Positions 13,201 through 26,800 of a DNA stretch of 64,000 bases are shown piece by piece. The stretch is taken from contig JANSLP010000026.1 of the NCBI GenBank assembly GCA_029298735.1, positions 154,590 through 218,589 on the forward strand, read 5' to 3'. The stretch comes from Ophiostoma sp. CBS 140.51 (lineage: Eukaryota; Ascomycota; Sordariomycetes; Ophiostomatales; Ophiostomataceae). Each line of letters starts with the position of its first letter. Position 1 is the stretch's first letter. Both the position numbers and the translations under genes were made by a program. The notes beneath the pieces are model-generated. The model did no database searches. It had not been told where the DNA came from and was given only the letters and a program-made list of their open reading frames with translations.

Positions 13201-13280
13201 TGCACGTCAAAGATGGGAAGCCCATTGTCGTCTGCCAGCCCGGAGGTGGCCGAGAAGCCAATCGACGGATCCAAAGCCAT
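10251..13280 (-). CDS. VPS18: Vps18/Pep3, core subunit of HOPS and CORVET tethering complexes
   Basis: Needed for tethering and fusion at late endosomes and vacuoles. Two exons on the minus strand, 13280-10390 and 10335-10251, give 991 residues, close to the family length. The N-terminal half is the Pep3/Vps18/Dor beta-propeller, the middle a helical clathrin-repeat solenoid. A short coiled coil (about 840-865) precedes a C-terminal RING-type zinc finger (about 889 to 971) with CYVC, CQHAFHSDCL and a final CILC pair. The small last exon is needed to supply that CILC pair and the conserved IDEPF tail; the intron splits the first Cys codon of the pair. The ATG at 13280 was chosen because the family sequence starts there. 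An in-frame extension to 13430 is possible but does not look like Vps18. Confidence 0.93.
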
Positions 13281-14307
13281 TGCGCACGTTGTTGGTGCTT
13301 TTATGCTTTCACATGGCCATCGGGAGGGTGTGGCGGGCCGAAAACGTGGATAGGGGAGAAGCGAGAGATTGGGCAATACGGAGACTTGAGAGTAGCGTCG
13401 CAAGGAGGTCGGGATAGAAGCTCTCCACAATGAGATAATACAACGAACGCTGCCTACAAGACAGTGGGCGTTACGTAGGGGTAAAGGCGGTGAAGCGCGG
13501 CATTACCAAGCTAAAGCCAACGGCAGGAAAGCTGCCCGCCTTTGTCACTAACAGCATCCAATCGCCGCTAAACCCAATATTTACACAAGCCGTTGTTTAC
13601 ATACTACTTGCATCCTTATTCACCTCTACAGAACTTTCGAATCACAAATCAGCGATCTAACCAAGATTGAGTAGGCTTTACTTTTTTTAAGGACAATCGA
13701 CTTGTCCAATAGCTTATTTCCCTACAAACAGTTGACAATGTCTGCCAAGGCAATGCAGCAAGATCTGTTCAAGCTTCAAGAACACCACAAAGCGCAGCAG
13801 CATCGTAAACGTAAATAAATAAGTATGACGTATAACCACACCAAATACCTTTTATAGACTCAACCAAAAGTCTCCAAACCATGCCGCCACCATGTAAAAG
13901 AAGAAAGTAAACAAAAAGGAAGATGCCAGTTCTAATAGAAGAGAAATGTATGGGTATCTGCACAAAAAATGTGAATGGCGGTAGCAGCTGAGCGCCAAAT
14001 GGGTAAAGAATCACCAAAACCAGCATTCTCAACTCAACAAATGTCGTTAAGAGCGTGTGACGATGGTGAAAGCCAGCTTGTGGTACAATATGTGGCAAGA
14101 AAGTGGCTCGTGGAAGAATTGTGGTCTCTCGACAACAGCCAAAAGAAGATGTGAAACAATATGTGACAAGAAAATCGAAAGAGAAAAAATCATCAGGTAG
14201 AACAAAGAAAGAACGGCATGAGAAGAGAAGAAGCAACTCCGGAAAATGAGGAGGTGAGAAAAAATATATAGAAACGCCGAAGAGTGCAAGTGTTTAAGAG
14301 TGTAAGA
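13281..14307. other. Intergenic, VPS18 promoter and methyltransferase 3' flank
   Basis: This is upstream sequence of VPS18 next to the 3' flank of the methyltransferase gene. A 155-codon minus-strand frame at 13769-14236 has no recognisable domain and most likely lies in the 3' UTR of the methyltransferase. Confidence 0.5.
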
Positions 14308-16027
14308 CTATGCACCGATGGTGCTTTCGTCTCCGCTGTAGCCGTCGCCTGGAGCATGGCCGTTTTCCGTTGAGTCAATGGTTAATAAGTCTGCGTCATT
14401 GCCGCCAATTCGCTCGGCTTGCTCTTCTGCCGTCGGTTTCCGGGCTGTCAGCACGCGGAGCGAGATGTTGAGGCTGTTTGGCGACACCGAAGGGTCCATG
14501 GCCCTCTCTTTAATCTCTTGGCAGACTTCCTTGCACATTTCGCGAGCACGATCAGGATCCCATTCCAGGTATTTGGTGAGAAGTCGCAACGATCCGGCTT
14601 CGACTGTGTATAAGCAAGCAACGAGCCATATCTTGGCGACGTAGTCGTTGCGTGCGTTGAGCGGGAAAGCATGCTCGGAAATTTTGACATCAATAAAGCC
14701 TAAGCGCTCAAGCCGCTCAGCCTCCAGGTGGTGTGTGCCGCGGCGCCTTCCTGCCTTGATCGAAGCTTCGTCGATGGCACGTGCAAATTCGTGTATTCGT
14801 GCGTCCACCGGGAAAGAGGAGAGAAAGTTCTGTGTTTGGCCAGTCTGGTCGTGAAAGTCAAGACACTCGATATAGCCTCCTGGCTTGAGGCAGCTGAGTG
14901 CCTCGCGGAAAATAAAGTCCCAATCGGCAAAGGCGCCTGCCATGTCCCGTAGATGAACAAGGTCGACGGTATCCTCAGGGCGCATCCATTCGACCTTATG
15001 CACGTCAGAATTCCACTGTTTCGTGATAAAAAAAGACAGGGACGAAAGAGTTGCATTGTTTCAGTACAGGGAGATTACTAACCTCGCAGTCGTCGACCTC
15101 AAAAAATACATTGTAAGGTACAGCCGTGGGTTGGATGGCTGAGATGTCCACTCCAACAACCTCGCATGAAGGAAAATCCTCGGCCATTCCAATCGCCCAC
15201 TCACCGGTACCGGTTCCAATATCGAGAATATATGTGGGGTCTTCAAGCGGGACAGACGTGAGTTTTTCTTTGAAGACATTCCAGAATACCTGGTGCACAA
15301 CGCGCAAACGATCTTGTTCGGTGACGTCGTTTGGGAAGATATAGTCGCCACAGTAGCGACGACCGTTTTCCATGACATAGTCAAGCTCTTCTTCGTATAA
15401 AGAGCGGGAAGAAGAGTTACTAGACGGTTGACAAACAAAGGTCAGCATGTGGAATGATGAGCCAATGGACGTGCCGCGCTTGCTTTGACTCTTTTTTTTG
15501 GCTGGAAAGGAATAGCACATAGATAGCACTTACATGGTCGCAGCGTCAACCCGGTCCACCCGGTAAAGAACCGGAATAGCGGGATACTGGCTGGCGGCAT
15601 ATATCGACTCCATCGGCTCGCCGTCCTCATCGTCCACCTCGAGAATATTCTCGCTCATCTCTGTGTCTGGTTCGGGAAGCGGTATGTTTTCTGTGTCGGC
15701 CAGTTCTTCTTCTATGCGCAGTTCGTCAACGAGAAGAGAGACGTGCTCCGATATGCTCAGTCCGCTGTGTAAACTGCTTGCCACTGCCCGGCTTGGTGAT
15801 GTCGAGTCCCGCTGTCCTGAGTGTTCTGAGCACTGTGATCGCAGTTGCTCGTTGTCGTTTGGTCCTGATGCGGTGCCGTCAAGGCTGTTCGCCAAAACGT
15901 TATCCGTTGCCAATCCTCCTAGTGCCGTCGACTCGGTGTCAACGGTCTGGCCTTGTTCCTTCCCGTGGTCGCCTTGTTGATCCGATCCATGGGCGCGGGG
16001 AAATGTGTCAACGTCGCTCGTTTGCAT
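14308..16027 (-). CDS. SAM-dependent methyltransferase, TAM/LaeA-like family
   Basis: Three minus-strand exons, 16027-15534, 15419-15083 and 15015-14308, give 512 residues. The first about 155 residues are acidic, Ser/Gln-rich and probably disordered. The methyltransferase fold follows, with SAM motif I DIGTGTGEW, an acidic residue in the GVDIS segment, a DDCEWN block across the second intron, and the HLRDMAG and LKPGGY motifs. This is the family that includes the fungal global regulator LaeA/LAE1 and many LaeA-like paralogues. The motif spacing supports the family but not orthology with LaeA itself. Likely nuclear or cytosolic; substrate unknown. Both splice junctions were chosen to keep frame and the conserved blocks (donors GTAAGT and GTTAGT). 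Confidence 0.88.
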
Positions 16028-19000
16028 CTCCTGCCGAGATCAAGGTCCGTTTTCGAGTCTGAAAAAGGGGGGAATTAACACGAGTCCCGAATCCTAGGTT
16101 CCGAGTCCACGGCCAGATGTCCTCCAGGTCCAGTTTGTTTGTATGGTCTGTTGTCCTTTTTCCCAAATTAATCAGGTGTGTGTCCGACTCTTTCCGTTCA
16201 TGTGGCGCAAATGTCGTGAAGGTATCCCCGGCGGTTGATAGCCTCCTCTCGCGACGGAAACAGAAGAACGACACTCGTCCAAGGCCAAAAGTATCGGGGC
16301 AATGCTGTGAGGTGTGGCGTTGGGTATCTTGCTGACGCAAGTTGAAGGTCGCAAAGGTTATAACGAGTCCAGAAGGTCGATAGAAAGCCGACCAAAGTAG
16401 AGAGTTGAACACAACAAGAACACAAAGGCTGTGGCTCAGAGAATGTTCCGCGGTCTTGTACGAGGCGAGTCGCAAACGAGGGCGCAATTGGCTGAGTGAG
16501 ATCGCACAGGGGAAAGGCTTTCGTGTCTCAGCTATGGCGAAAAGGTTGAGACGAACGAAAAAAGGGTGAAAGGCAGAGCAAATCGGAAAGACTGGTCTGG
16601 GCTTGCTGAAGACGAACACAGGCTGTGAAAGCGTGTGAGACGTCTGGAGAGACGAAAAAGAGAAGGGGAGCCGGCGAGACTGGTGAATACAAAGTGTCAC
16701 GAAGCTTGCGCACACGACACAGTCAACAGATGTGAACGAGTTGACGACAGGCAAACAACAAAGTTGCAAAGATGTCAGAAGAAAACAAGAACAAGTAGTG
16801 TGAGGGAAGGAAAATAATAAAATAGCAAAGTGGCGACCGTTGCAGAAAAAGAAAGCAGAGACACAGGGCCGGGTCAAGTCCAAAGTCGACCAGCGAGGAG
16901 GCAAAGGCCAGCATAAAAGCCCGGTATAAGCGCCGCACAGCGCACGTTTATTGACGTGCCCTCCCTCACTCTCTACACAAAGTGCAGTGCGTCGTAGGTC
17001 GTACTTTGCAGGTCATCGCGCGGTACTCCCGTCGCAAAGCAAAGCAACAAAGGCTCCGGTCCCGAGTGAGTTTTCCTAGGTCTTCTGTCCTGGAAATCCG
17101 AGAAATCCTGGGTTCGTGCTGTGAGGGGCGAGGGGAGGCAGGCCCGTTGAGATACGACAGAACAAGAGCAGGTTAGTGCGGCCGCCAGAGGGGAGAAGGG
17201 CGCGTTCAAAGAGGGTCCTGGACCTTATCCTGGTCGGGCTGGGGCTGGGTTAAGTTGGGGGGTTGCGAGCGAAGGAGGCGATGTGGGAAAGCTGCTGAAA
17301 AGATGTGGTGCAGATGCAGTATGTAAATACGTCGTATGTACTTCGAGAATCGGTGCTCAGTTAGGAAGTTGACTGCTTGTGAGATGAAAGGGAAAGAGCG
17401 TCCAAGTATTATCATGGTACGAAGGAAAGGGCAGGCATGACCAACAAGCCAACACATAACACGGTCTTGTCTCTCTCCGACATCCCTTCGTGCAGTTTTT
17501 CAAAGACACAACAGGCACAACAGACAAATACAGAAACAACAAACAAGCTCCTGTCTTTCTGGCTGAACACGCCGACAGCACTAGCACGAAATGGAAAATA
17601 GAGAACAGGCGCCAATGGGCGGGATGCGCCAGAGCTGTGACCCTATTTGGGGGCCGTGGGTGTGGGGCAAGCGTCAGGGGTGCTCTTTCCACTTTTCTTT
17701 CTTTTCTTGTGCACTTGCTGCATACGGCAAGTTACCCAGGTTGAACTAGGCTCTGTCGTGCCCCGTTGTCGCACTCTGACATGGCCAGCTGGGCAGCTGC
17801 GATGGGAAACGCCGAGACGCTCTTGCCCTATCTCGCCTGTGCTCCTCGTTTCTCTCGTCTGCTCTTTCCTTCTTTCTCTCGTGGCCGTTCTTGGTTCGGA
17901 ACCTGAGAATGTACACATGTGTGAACGTGTGCACTTTCCGTCTAACTGTCTGTTAGTCTCGCTTGTGCCTTTCGTTCCTGCCTCGCCGGCCCCCCAACCC
18001 GCTCGCGATTTCGCTTCGCTCCCCGGTTCCTTCCCTACCGACCGCCCTGTGTGTGTCCAATCCCAGGCCCTGGGGCCCCCACTGGCAGCACGGAGCAAAG
18101 CCCCTGAAAGTGGTACGCTGTTTTCCCGGTGGCCGTCTGCTGGCAGACGCTAGGACGGAAAACAGACTAGCTCGCCTACGACGTTGTGTGCATTTTGGTG
18201 ACATTTGTGTCTTTGGTGCCCATTTCTGCCTTTTCTGTTCGCCTGCCCCTGGCTCCTCGCCAGGCCAGGCCCGTGGCGCCAGACGACCCGGCTATCTTAG
18301 GGCCCTTTTCTGTTTGTTAGTGCACTTTCTCGCTATGGACAATGAACAAAAGACTGCAAAGCGCTGTCAGCGGTAACCCTAACCGAGAGCTTCGAAATCA
18401 AATTCAAATTCGACCATCGGGATCATACTTCGCATGGAACGAGTACCGGAGGACTGGGCAGCGAAGAAAAAAGAAAAGAAAGCAAAAATAAAGAAGGACC
18501 CAAAAGAAAAATGACCCACGACGTGCTCCTGGGACATGCATCCTGCAAGACAACGGGGAAAACACGACCCAGCAAATCCAAGAGGGCGCAGAAAGACACC
18601 CAACGGGGCAGCCGGAAAGCAGAGCCTGCATAGGGGGAAAGACAGTCTACAGGAGGTGCAGGACAGAGTACCAGCACGTTGTATTCCTGATCTCATTATG
18701 CTTGTTCTGTACATGTACAAGTTTCAGCGGGAATAAGTACAAGCTTTCAGGGCACGATACAAAGACAAGGCGGGTTTACAAGTGTAAGATATCTTATGAA
18801 GTGCATACAAGTGTATTCATGTCTCCTGGTAAAGTGGCTCGAGTGGCCCTTTTTGCACTTTGCCCCGTCCAAGTGGGCTATCTTACGATACCCTAGGGCG
18901 GCCATATTACACTTTCTACTTTAAAAGGCGGCTTGTAAAACAAGCGAGTCTGGACGGATGACCTCAAAAGAAAGAGGGGCTGTCGCAAACAAGAAATAAA

Positions 19001-22000
19001 CACGGACGAACTCGATCGACCTTGGTTGGGAGCATCTGCTACGCTGTTAGATATTCGATGTGTACATGGAGAGTGCGGCTCGGCTACGACTTGGGATAAA
19101 GCTCAGCTGATTATGGGGGCCAGAAAAGTGACCGATCAAGGGCCAACGAAACAACGAAATAACGGTTCGGGGAGCAAATAGAACCAACAGTCGGCGAACA
19201 TAAGATTCGTAGAAGCTGGCAATATCCCGATCGCGGTTGGTTTGCGGTAGGAGTAATGTGGCCTGGCCAGGCCCTGGAAACCAAGAGAGGGACATAGCGC
19301 ACACAGCACACCACAGACATGGGCAAAGGAAAGTCAACAGACCGAGCGCGCCTCGTGGGGATCGACAACGCGCCGCGCACAGCGCAAAGCGGAAACCCAG
19401 GCGGAAGAGCCGGGGCAGTGGTCGGACGCGCTGTCTCGCTGTTGGGTTATTTAAATGATTGCCAGCGTGGCAGGCAAATGCACCCTTCCCCAGCTGTGCA
19501 CGAGCAGTTTTCAATCCCGGAAATGGGCAAATTGGAAAACGAGAAACAGACCGGCCAGGGCCAGCTTCCAAAGAACAGACGAAACGAAGGGTGTAGGATG
19601 GAAGGGAGTATTCAAAAATAGACTACCGTTTACTAAAGAGGTGAATGTCACTGTCCATGTCCAGTCCACAAGAATACTGGAGTTTATCTTGACAACGGAC
19701 GATCTTAAAATTATGTGCCGGACCATGGGGAGATCCATCGAATAATACAGGTGCAGAAAAGGTGAGTAGGGCCGTGAAATCAAAACTGTGCAGAGCATTA
19801 TACTCGCTGTGGAAAATAAAGGCCTCTACTTGGAACGTGAGCTTGTCAAGATGAACAACATGCACACAGTACATTCTGCTTAATTCAGAGTACGACGTAG
19901 TGCAGATGAAGTTTGGCACTCTCGTTCGGACAACACCTAAAGATAGCAACAGAAGTGCCAAAAAGGGATAAACAAAAGGAAGGCTGCACTTCGGGGTAAA
20001 CGTCAAGGAGCACAATGGAAGGCTACCTAAATAAAAAGGCCGAGCGGCACAGCTTCTGTTATTTCTTTGGTTCGAACCAACCCGTGTATTCCAGCGGCAA
20101 CAATAAAGCAAAGGAAACAATGCCATGGTTCTAATGTTCCAGTCTTTCTTTTACCTCACTACTGCCTGCCCGTTTTTCACTTTGTACGTAGTATGTCTGT
20201 TCCCATTCTACAACTTTCAAGTATACAGAGTATGCGCAACCGTCTTTTCATCCCCTCCCGACGCACTGGGTCCCGTTTCGCTGCTTGCCGAGCCCGTCTC
20301 TTCTGTGTTAGTCAGGCCTGACAAGAATTGCATGCATGTGGGCAGGTATGGGTTTTTAATATATCGAGTACATGGTTTTCGCTTGTCATTGTTTCTGCTC
20401 CTTACCCTCCTTACTCTCCTGCCCTCCCCCCTTTTCTCGGGAGCCGTGCCGCCCCAGTAGCCAGGGGGCCAGATGCAGTGTAGATTAAATATAGAATGCT
20501 CATCGTCGAAATCTGATTTGTTTTCTGCCGACAGACGCCCTGCCGTGTCTGTGTTCCCGTCTCTGACCTTTTTGTTTCTCGACAATTACTACCGCCCTCC
20601 GGGCCGACTATATCAAGAGCTTAGAAATCGAAATCAGATACATCTTGAAGAAAGGTTGAATAAAGTGAGAGAGGGGGGGCCAAGCACTGTAACCGATTGA
20701 AACGTATCATCAAGATGCAATTTTTTCCTGTCTAGAACCATCGAGATGTTGTTCGGTCCGGTAAATATGTGCTAAACAACACAAACAAACTCGCCGGCGG
20801 CAAGAAGAGGGACAGTCCAGTGTAGCACACGTGCAGAAAACCCGGCCAGGCCGAAAGTAGATAATGGTTCAAGCATGTTGTGCTATTGTTATCATGTCAG
20901 AAGCTGCAACCGTCTGGCACTTGTCACCTCTCGCAAGATCACACAACATTGTAGCTACATATGTACGGGAAGCAGCATAATGTTTGAAGTACGGATCTCA
21001 TGCAGCATCTCACAGGCTCTACATGTATTATTCAAAGGGATGCACATATACTAGTGTACTTTGTTGACCACAACAGTACAGTTTAGTCCACTTTAGGCAA
21101 CCCGCCGTCTGTTCGTACTTCCTCGCAAATCTTATTTGGTGGTGTTAAGGACGGCAGAGTCAGATAGTGTTAAGTGAACAACACAGAGCAATGGTAGGTG
21201 GAAGAATAGAGTAAATACCTATTGTGGCATCAAGCCATCCAATTGCAAGGGGAAGGATCGAGGGGCGCTGGCCGGGCCCTGCGCATCATATGTTGTAGGC
21301 ACAATGGCCAGTCCAGGCCAGTCCAGTCCAGCCAGACATATTGTGAGCACGCTTAACATCGAGTATCTGCAGTACACGTGGAATAAAAGTCACGGAGCTT
21401 TGTCGTGTCAACACTAGGCGAGGAAGATGTTCACGGTTGTCGGGCGTGTAAGTGGTGTTCGTAATGGACCTGTGTACAGCCCGCGGACATCAGTGACAAG
21501 ACTTGGTATGACGGACCAGCAAATCTAATCTACATTGTGGTGCAAACATTCTGCAACAAAGGTGCTAAGCGATTTCATAAAATGGAAGCGGTCGACAAAT
21601 GATTATTATATATCCAAGTGACGGACATATAAAAGGTCTATTAAAAAGATTTTCCAAAAATAAAAAAAGAGTGAAAAAAAGACGAAAGGAAACAAAAGTC
21701 TACAACAAAATTTGCTACTGTCCAAAAATAAAGCTGTTTCGCGTTGACAAAAAATAAAGAGGATGAGCTCCTCCTCTTAAAACCCAATCGTGATATACCC
21801 AAAATATAGTCGTCATCTAGACCTGTCTTAACCAACCACGTTTATCCAACCACATTTCTTCTCCTGGTTCTTGTCTCAATCATAGTCTATGATTTTCCCT
21901 TTGCCCTGCCGGCGCTGGCAACGCCAATCAAACCGGGCCGCCTGGGTTACGTTATTGTTGAGTTGACAACCTTGCCGTAGCAGGCGACACCCAGTGTTGA

Positions 22001-22169
22001 CGTACGCCGCCTCCAGGGAGACAGGGCGGCCATAAACAGCCCGGTCGCTATTAGGTTGCGTGCAGCTGCCAAGCTCATCCCTCTAACTTTTAGAGGCGGG
22101 CCGGCTCCTTTCTCTCTTGAAGAATTGCAGCAGCAGCGGCCACGACTTTGTCGGCCATACAGTAGTCGC
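16028..22169. other. Long gene-poor region
   Basis: About 6.1 kb between the methyltransferase start and the 3' end of the dehydratase gene. It has short overlapping ORFs on both strands, none with a recognisable domain or a plausible multi-exon structure. A minus-strand frame at 16008-16904 runs into the methyltransferase first exon and is probably its long 5' leader. Locally AT-rich parts (20.7-21.9 kb) and short motif repeats such as the CAGTCCAG copies at about 21.3 kb occur. No tRNA, rRNA or transposon was recognised. Confidence 0.45.
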
Positions 22170-23810
22170 TTAAGCGGTCTTAGAGGCCTCGGTGGGCTGG
22201 GGGCTGTCCGAGACGGGCTCCTTGTCGGACATGATGAGGCGGTCGACAACGACGGGGAAGGGGCTGAGGACCTTGCCGATGTTGCCCCACCACTGCTCAC
22301 CGAACTTCTTGTACCAGTCGACGGTGATGCGCAGGCCGTCGGCGAAGCTGGTCTTCTGCTCCCAGCCGAGTTGGCGCAGCTTGGTGCCGTCGACAGCGTA
22401 ACGGTGATCGTTGAAGGGACGGTCGTGGGTGTACTTGACCCACTTCTTGAACTCCTCGGGGGTATCGTGGGGAATGCCGACCTGCTTCAGCAGGTGGCTG
22501 CACAGCTCCAGGTTGGAGATCTCGTCGTACGAGCCGACGTTGTAGATCTGGCCAATCTCACCCTTGTGCATGATGGTGTCGAAGGCATCGGCAGCATCAC
22601 CGGCGAACAGGTAGCGACGGGTGGGGCTACCGTCGCCGTGCAGGACGACAGGCTCACCACGGTTCAGCAGGCAGGTGAACTTGGGGATGACCTCTGTAGA
22701 AGTGGTTAGCAAACAGGTCCAGCGAAGGGGGCACGCGCTACGCGAGGCTAGTTAAAAAGGGAGAAAGACTCACTCTCGGGATACTGGTGGGGGCCGTAGA
22801 CGTTGTTGCTGCGGACGATGATAGCGGGCAGCTTGAAGGACTTCATGTACGAGTGCACCAGCATCTCAGCGGCTGCCTTGGAGGCAGCGTAGGGGTTGGT
22901 GGGGGCCAGGATGCTGGTCTCCAGCAGGTCGTCGTCCTCATCCTTGACCTCACCGTAGACCTCGTCGGTGGAGATGTGGATGAAGCGCTTGATGCCAACC
23001 TTCTTGGCACCCTCGAGCAGGACGTGGGTGCCGTAGACGTTGGTGTGGGTAAAACCGTAGGAGTTACCGAAGCTCAGGTCGACGTGCGACTGGGCGGCAA
23101 AGTGGAAGATAGTGTCGATGTTGTAGCGCTCCAGGCAGTCCACGACCTCGGAGGGGTTGGTGATGTCACCCTGGTAGAAGGTGAAGTTGCGCTTGTCGTT
23201 CAGGGCGCGGGTGTTGTTCAGCGACGCGCAGTAGTCAAGCTTGTCAAAGGAGACAATGTTGTACGCGTTGGGGTAGGTGAGGGTAAGGTGGCGCACGAGC
23301 CAGCAAGCACTGGAAGAAGGCAATAGTTTAGTATTTGCATTGTTGACGTTGTCGACATTGTCTGATTGCAATGAAGCTTTGCCACAAGGCTTTGCGCTTC
23401 AATTGAGCAACGAGGGGCAAGACAAAAAAGAAGGGTCGTGCCCCTCGAGGCTGCCGCGACCGCTCTTTAAAAGCGGGACGGCCCAAAGAGCGGGAGAGGG
23501 GAAACAGGCACGTACATGAAGCCAGCACCGCCCGTGATCATAATGTTCTTGACATCGGGAAGAGGCTCGTACTTGGTGCTGCCGGTCAGGACCGGAGCAT
23601 CCTTCCAGACGCCGAACTCCTCGAAGAAGTTTGCGCGGCGGCCAGCTGTTGGAGGAGCGGTGAGGGTCAGTCTATCTGCTATTTTGACGGGAGGAGGGGT
23701 AAAGGGGTAAGAAGTGGTCGGTGCTCCCAGATGCGAAAAAAAGCTGGAGGAGCACACAACAGGTTGGGGAACGTACAGTCCTGGCCATTGGAGTACAGAG
23801 GAGAAGCCAT
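22170..23810 (-). CDS. NDP-glucose 4,6-dehydratase (RmlB/RHM type)
   Basis: Extended short-chain dehydrogenase that oxidises, dehydrates and reduces an NDP-glucose to the 4-keto-6-deoxy sugar, first step towards rhamnose-type sugars. Four minus-strand exons: 23810-23777, 23645-23516, 23309-22774 and 22693-22170, giving 407 residues. The NAD-binding motif GGAGFI spans the second intron and is rebuilt correctly by the splice. The catalytic STDEVYGE (Thr-Asp-Glu) and YAASK (Tyr/Lys) motifs are both present, with the family blocks FHFAAQSHVD, NVYGPHQYPE and RRYLF. TDE is diagnostic for dehydratases rather than epimerases. A non-family N-terminal segment of about 45 residues precedes the fold. Donor could be UDP- or dTDP-glucose; fungal homologues are usually assumed to use UDP-glucose. 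No epimerase/reductase partner is next to it. Confidence 0.92.
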
Positions 23811-26800
23811 TGTGTCGGGAGAAGCGATATTGTGCTTGTCAAACGGTAAAAGAGGTTCGTCTGAAGTTGGTGATGCAGAGAAATTCGTGGTTGGGGAGAG
23901 ATGCAGAAGGGAAAGAAAGGAAAGCTGCGATAGAGGACAGGTCTGGCGGGGCGGGCGCTGAATTTTGTTGGCGGGTATTGGCTTTAGGGGCAGGAACAGA
24001 ATTGTGGATTCTAGCGACTGCTCGTGGGGGGGTGTTTATTGGAAGCTGAGGACTACACGAAGAGGAAAGGTGTTAGCTAGCAAGTGCAGGGGGGTCGACA
24101 AGTGGCATGGCCAAGGTCAGACAAGGACTAGAGATGTTGCAGACGGAAAAGGCGAAGAGCAGCATTGCTCAACAACAACCCTTGTCTCAGAGGCCAAGTC
24201 CACAGAGAGTGGGCTGAAATGACGAACCTGCTGTGTGTGTCGAAAAGCACCGCGATGTCTGTACGGAATAGTCGAAAAACGGATGAAACGAGGGACGAGG
24301 GAACTGGCGAGAGCAAGAATGAAAGCTGCACGACGCGAGAAAGGACACGATGCGAGATATTAGACGATGATGATGATGAGGGATGAAAAAAGGAGACGAG
24401 AAAAGGGGCTGCTAGATGGTAGACAATAGGGGGTGGAAAGAACCACGCACACGCGGGCAAGATTTAGTTATATAAAAAGGACGCCACACTGGGAAAAGGG
24501 ATGTTCCAAGCAACGGAAGGAGCGAATGGCATCTTCACGTTCTGGCCGTAGACAGCAGCAACGCCGGTGCAATGTCACTTTTTGCGGTGTTGAGGCGCAC
24601 CGGTACTTCCACCGACCGGCAAGTCAGAAATGATACCAATTCTGTCGATGGAGCAGTCCGCCGCACTACGAGCACAAGTGTAAGATACGATACAAAATGC
24701 TCCGTCCAGCGAGGTGGATGGCATCTATGAGTGGTGGATTACGAGTAGTCTGAGTGGCTGTTGGACAAAAGAAGATACAAGAAAGATACAAAACGGCCAC
24801 GTATAGCTTGTGAGATAACTGGGACGGACGGCGGCCGAGTTTTCTCGCGCGGCGGTTGCAAAAAGCTCGTACTGTGAATCCACAGTAGTGAGTAAGATAC
24901 GGTGATCACTGAGGACACCGCCGGGATCAACGTGCTCGATGGCGGAGGGGGCGACAAAAAGCCCCTTTCACGAACAAAACTCGTTCGCCTGGGCGTTTCT
25001 ATTTATTATTACGAGGAGGCAAAGACCCCAAATATAGTGGCTGCCGCACACGCTACGAGCCACTACGAGCACTGTGGCCGCTACTTTCCGCGGCGGCGGG
25101 CCCGTTTTGGCGTTTTCGCCAGGTACACCAATGGCGAGAGAGAAGGAGGGGTCAGTTGTTGGGTTGTTCCAACCCACTTGGCACGCAGCCCAGACCGAGA
25201 CGGTCGTAAATGGTAGGAACAATGGAACAAGAAGGCAGGAAGGGTAGCAAAAAGGGAAGGAAGGGTTCTGGGGACTCGATCCTGCTTCCCTATGAAGTTT
25301 TGCGTGAAGAAAGGTAGGAACGAGTGACCGGCGTAGTCATATTGAGGACGACTCGTAATCGTCATAATTTGCTGCAGTCAGACAGAGTGCGACGCACAAC
25401 GCAAGTACGACGTGCGATGTCTGGAAAGAGGCTCCGTCGCCGGTCGTTGCTCACGCTGTGGGCAAGAGATACGAGAGTTTTGATGTCTGTTCCTACCCGG
25501 CTTTTGGGAGGGCATAATTGTACCGTGGTTCCATCCAATGTCACCCCCTTTTTTCGTGCCGAGTTTTTTGTCTCCTTTTTCAGCCTCGTCCTGGGCAAAG
25601 AAGAAGAAAACAAAAAAATAAAATAAAAAGGAACGAAAGTAATTAAACTCAATTGGCCCTCAAGCTAGCCCTGGCGGATCGATGGACTGCGGGAATGTGC
25701 CTGGCTGGGGCCAGATTGCTTTGTTCTCTTGTTAAAAAAGGCCCAAAAGACACTTCTGTCATCATCCGTCTCAATTTTCCAAGACACGGCGGTGGATGGG
25801 ATGGCATGTTGGCCTAGCCGAAAGCAGAAATGGAACATCTCCGTGGGAGACGAGCCGCGACAGTGATAGTGGACACTCTCCCTCGAAAAGGGAGGAAGAC
25901 AGGGAGAGCAGGCAAAAGCAAGGCACCTCGAATAGCACGAGAGCGAGACAGCTCCGAGACAGGCAAGGACAACGTCGAAAAACAACGTCGAAGACGGAAT
26001 ATACGTCGATTGTGCACGAGCTCGACACGATGCTGTGTGACACAAGAAGCATGCGGCATGCAGGCACCGGCTCGTCATTTGCGCACAATAAACGACGTTC
26101 ACGCGCTGCTCGTTTCCAGCCGTGTGGCCAGGACAATTTGCTGCATATGAGAAGGTTTGCACCTTGCAATTTACACAGGGCCATCAATAGTGTCATTGAC
26201 AAACAGACTGTCCTGTGGACCGTGGGGGAGAGGCGGGACGAGGACAGACATATTCGGCGGATACACAAACACGACACTGACAGCCAAAAAAAAACATGGC
26301 GAACACGGGAAGCGGGCCCACGATGCAAACAGAGCTGAGAGCTCCAGAGCTGTTGCTGAAGCATCGTCATCGGGGCTGAACAACCAGACAAAGAACTTCA
26401 AGAAAACGGAGCCTCAGGTGCACGCACATTCCAGCACCCCCAAGCGAGCAAGCCTGACCAAATTAGTAAACCCATTGAAGGCAGGGATCGATCGCCGCCG
26501 TTTTGAAGGACAGAAAAGTTTATTAGGAAGCGGCAAGTGATGCATGCAATAAAGATGTCCGCCTTGATCAACACACCCAGCTGTCTCGCCTATGACTCTG
26601 GTCTGTTTCTTGCCTTCTTGCCAGAACGAGTAGCGCACCTACGACGTTGTCCTTGCTGCCAAGCTCTTCACGATTCCTTCCTTGCCGATCTGCCTTGAAA
26701 TTCCCAATGATCAGAAGATGACCCTTTCATCAGAGGATACCCTGCAATACTGCGGAATAGGATGTGGGTGATGAAAATCGCAGAGACCGCTGAAATAAGG

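Noticed and set aside
16008..16904. 298-codon minus-strand frame upstream of the methyltransferase
   Set aside because: It overlaps the methyltransferase first exon in another frame, is Ser/Phe/Leu-rich with no domain, and fits the 5' leader.
25771..26391. 206-codon minus-strand and 180-codon plus-strand overlapping frames
   Set aside because: They overlap on opposite strands, have no recognisable domain, and neither shows the codon bias of neighbouring genes.
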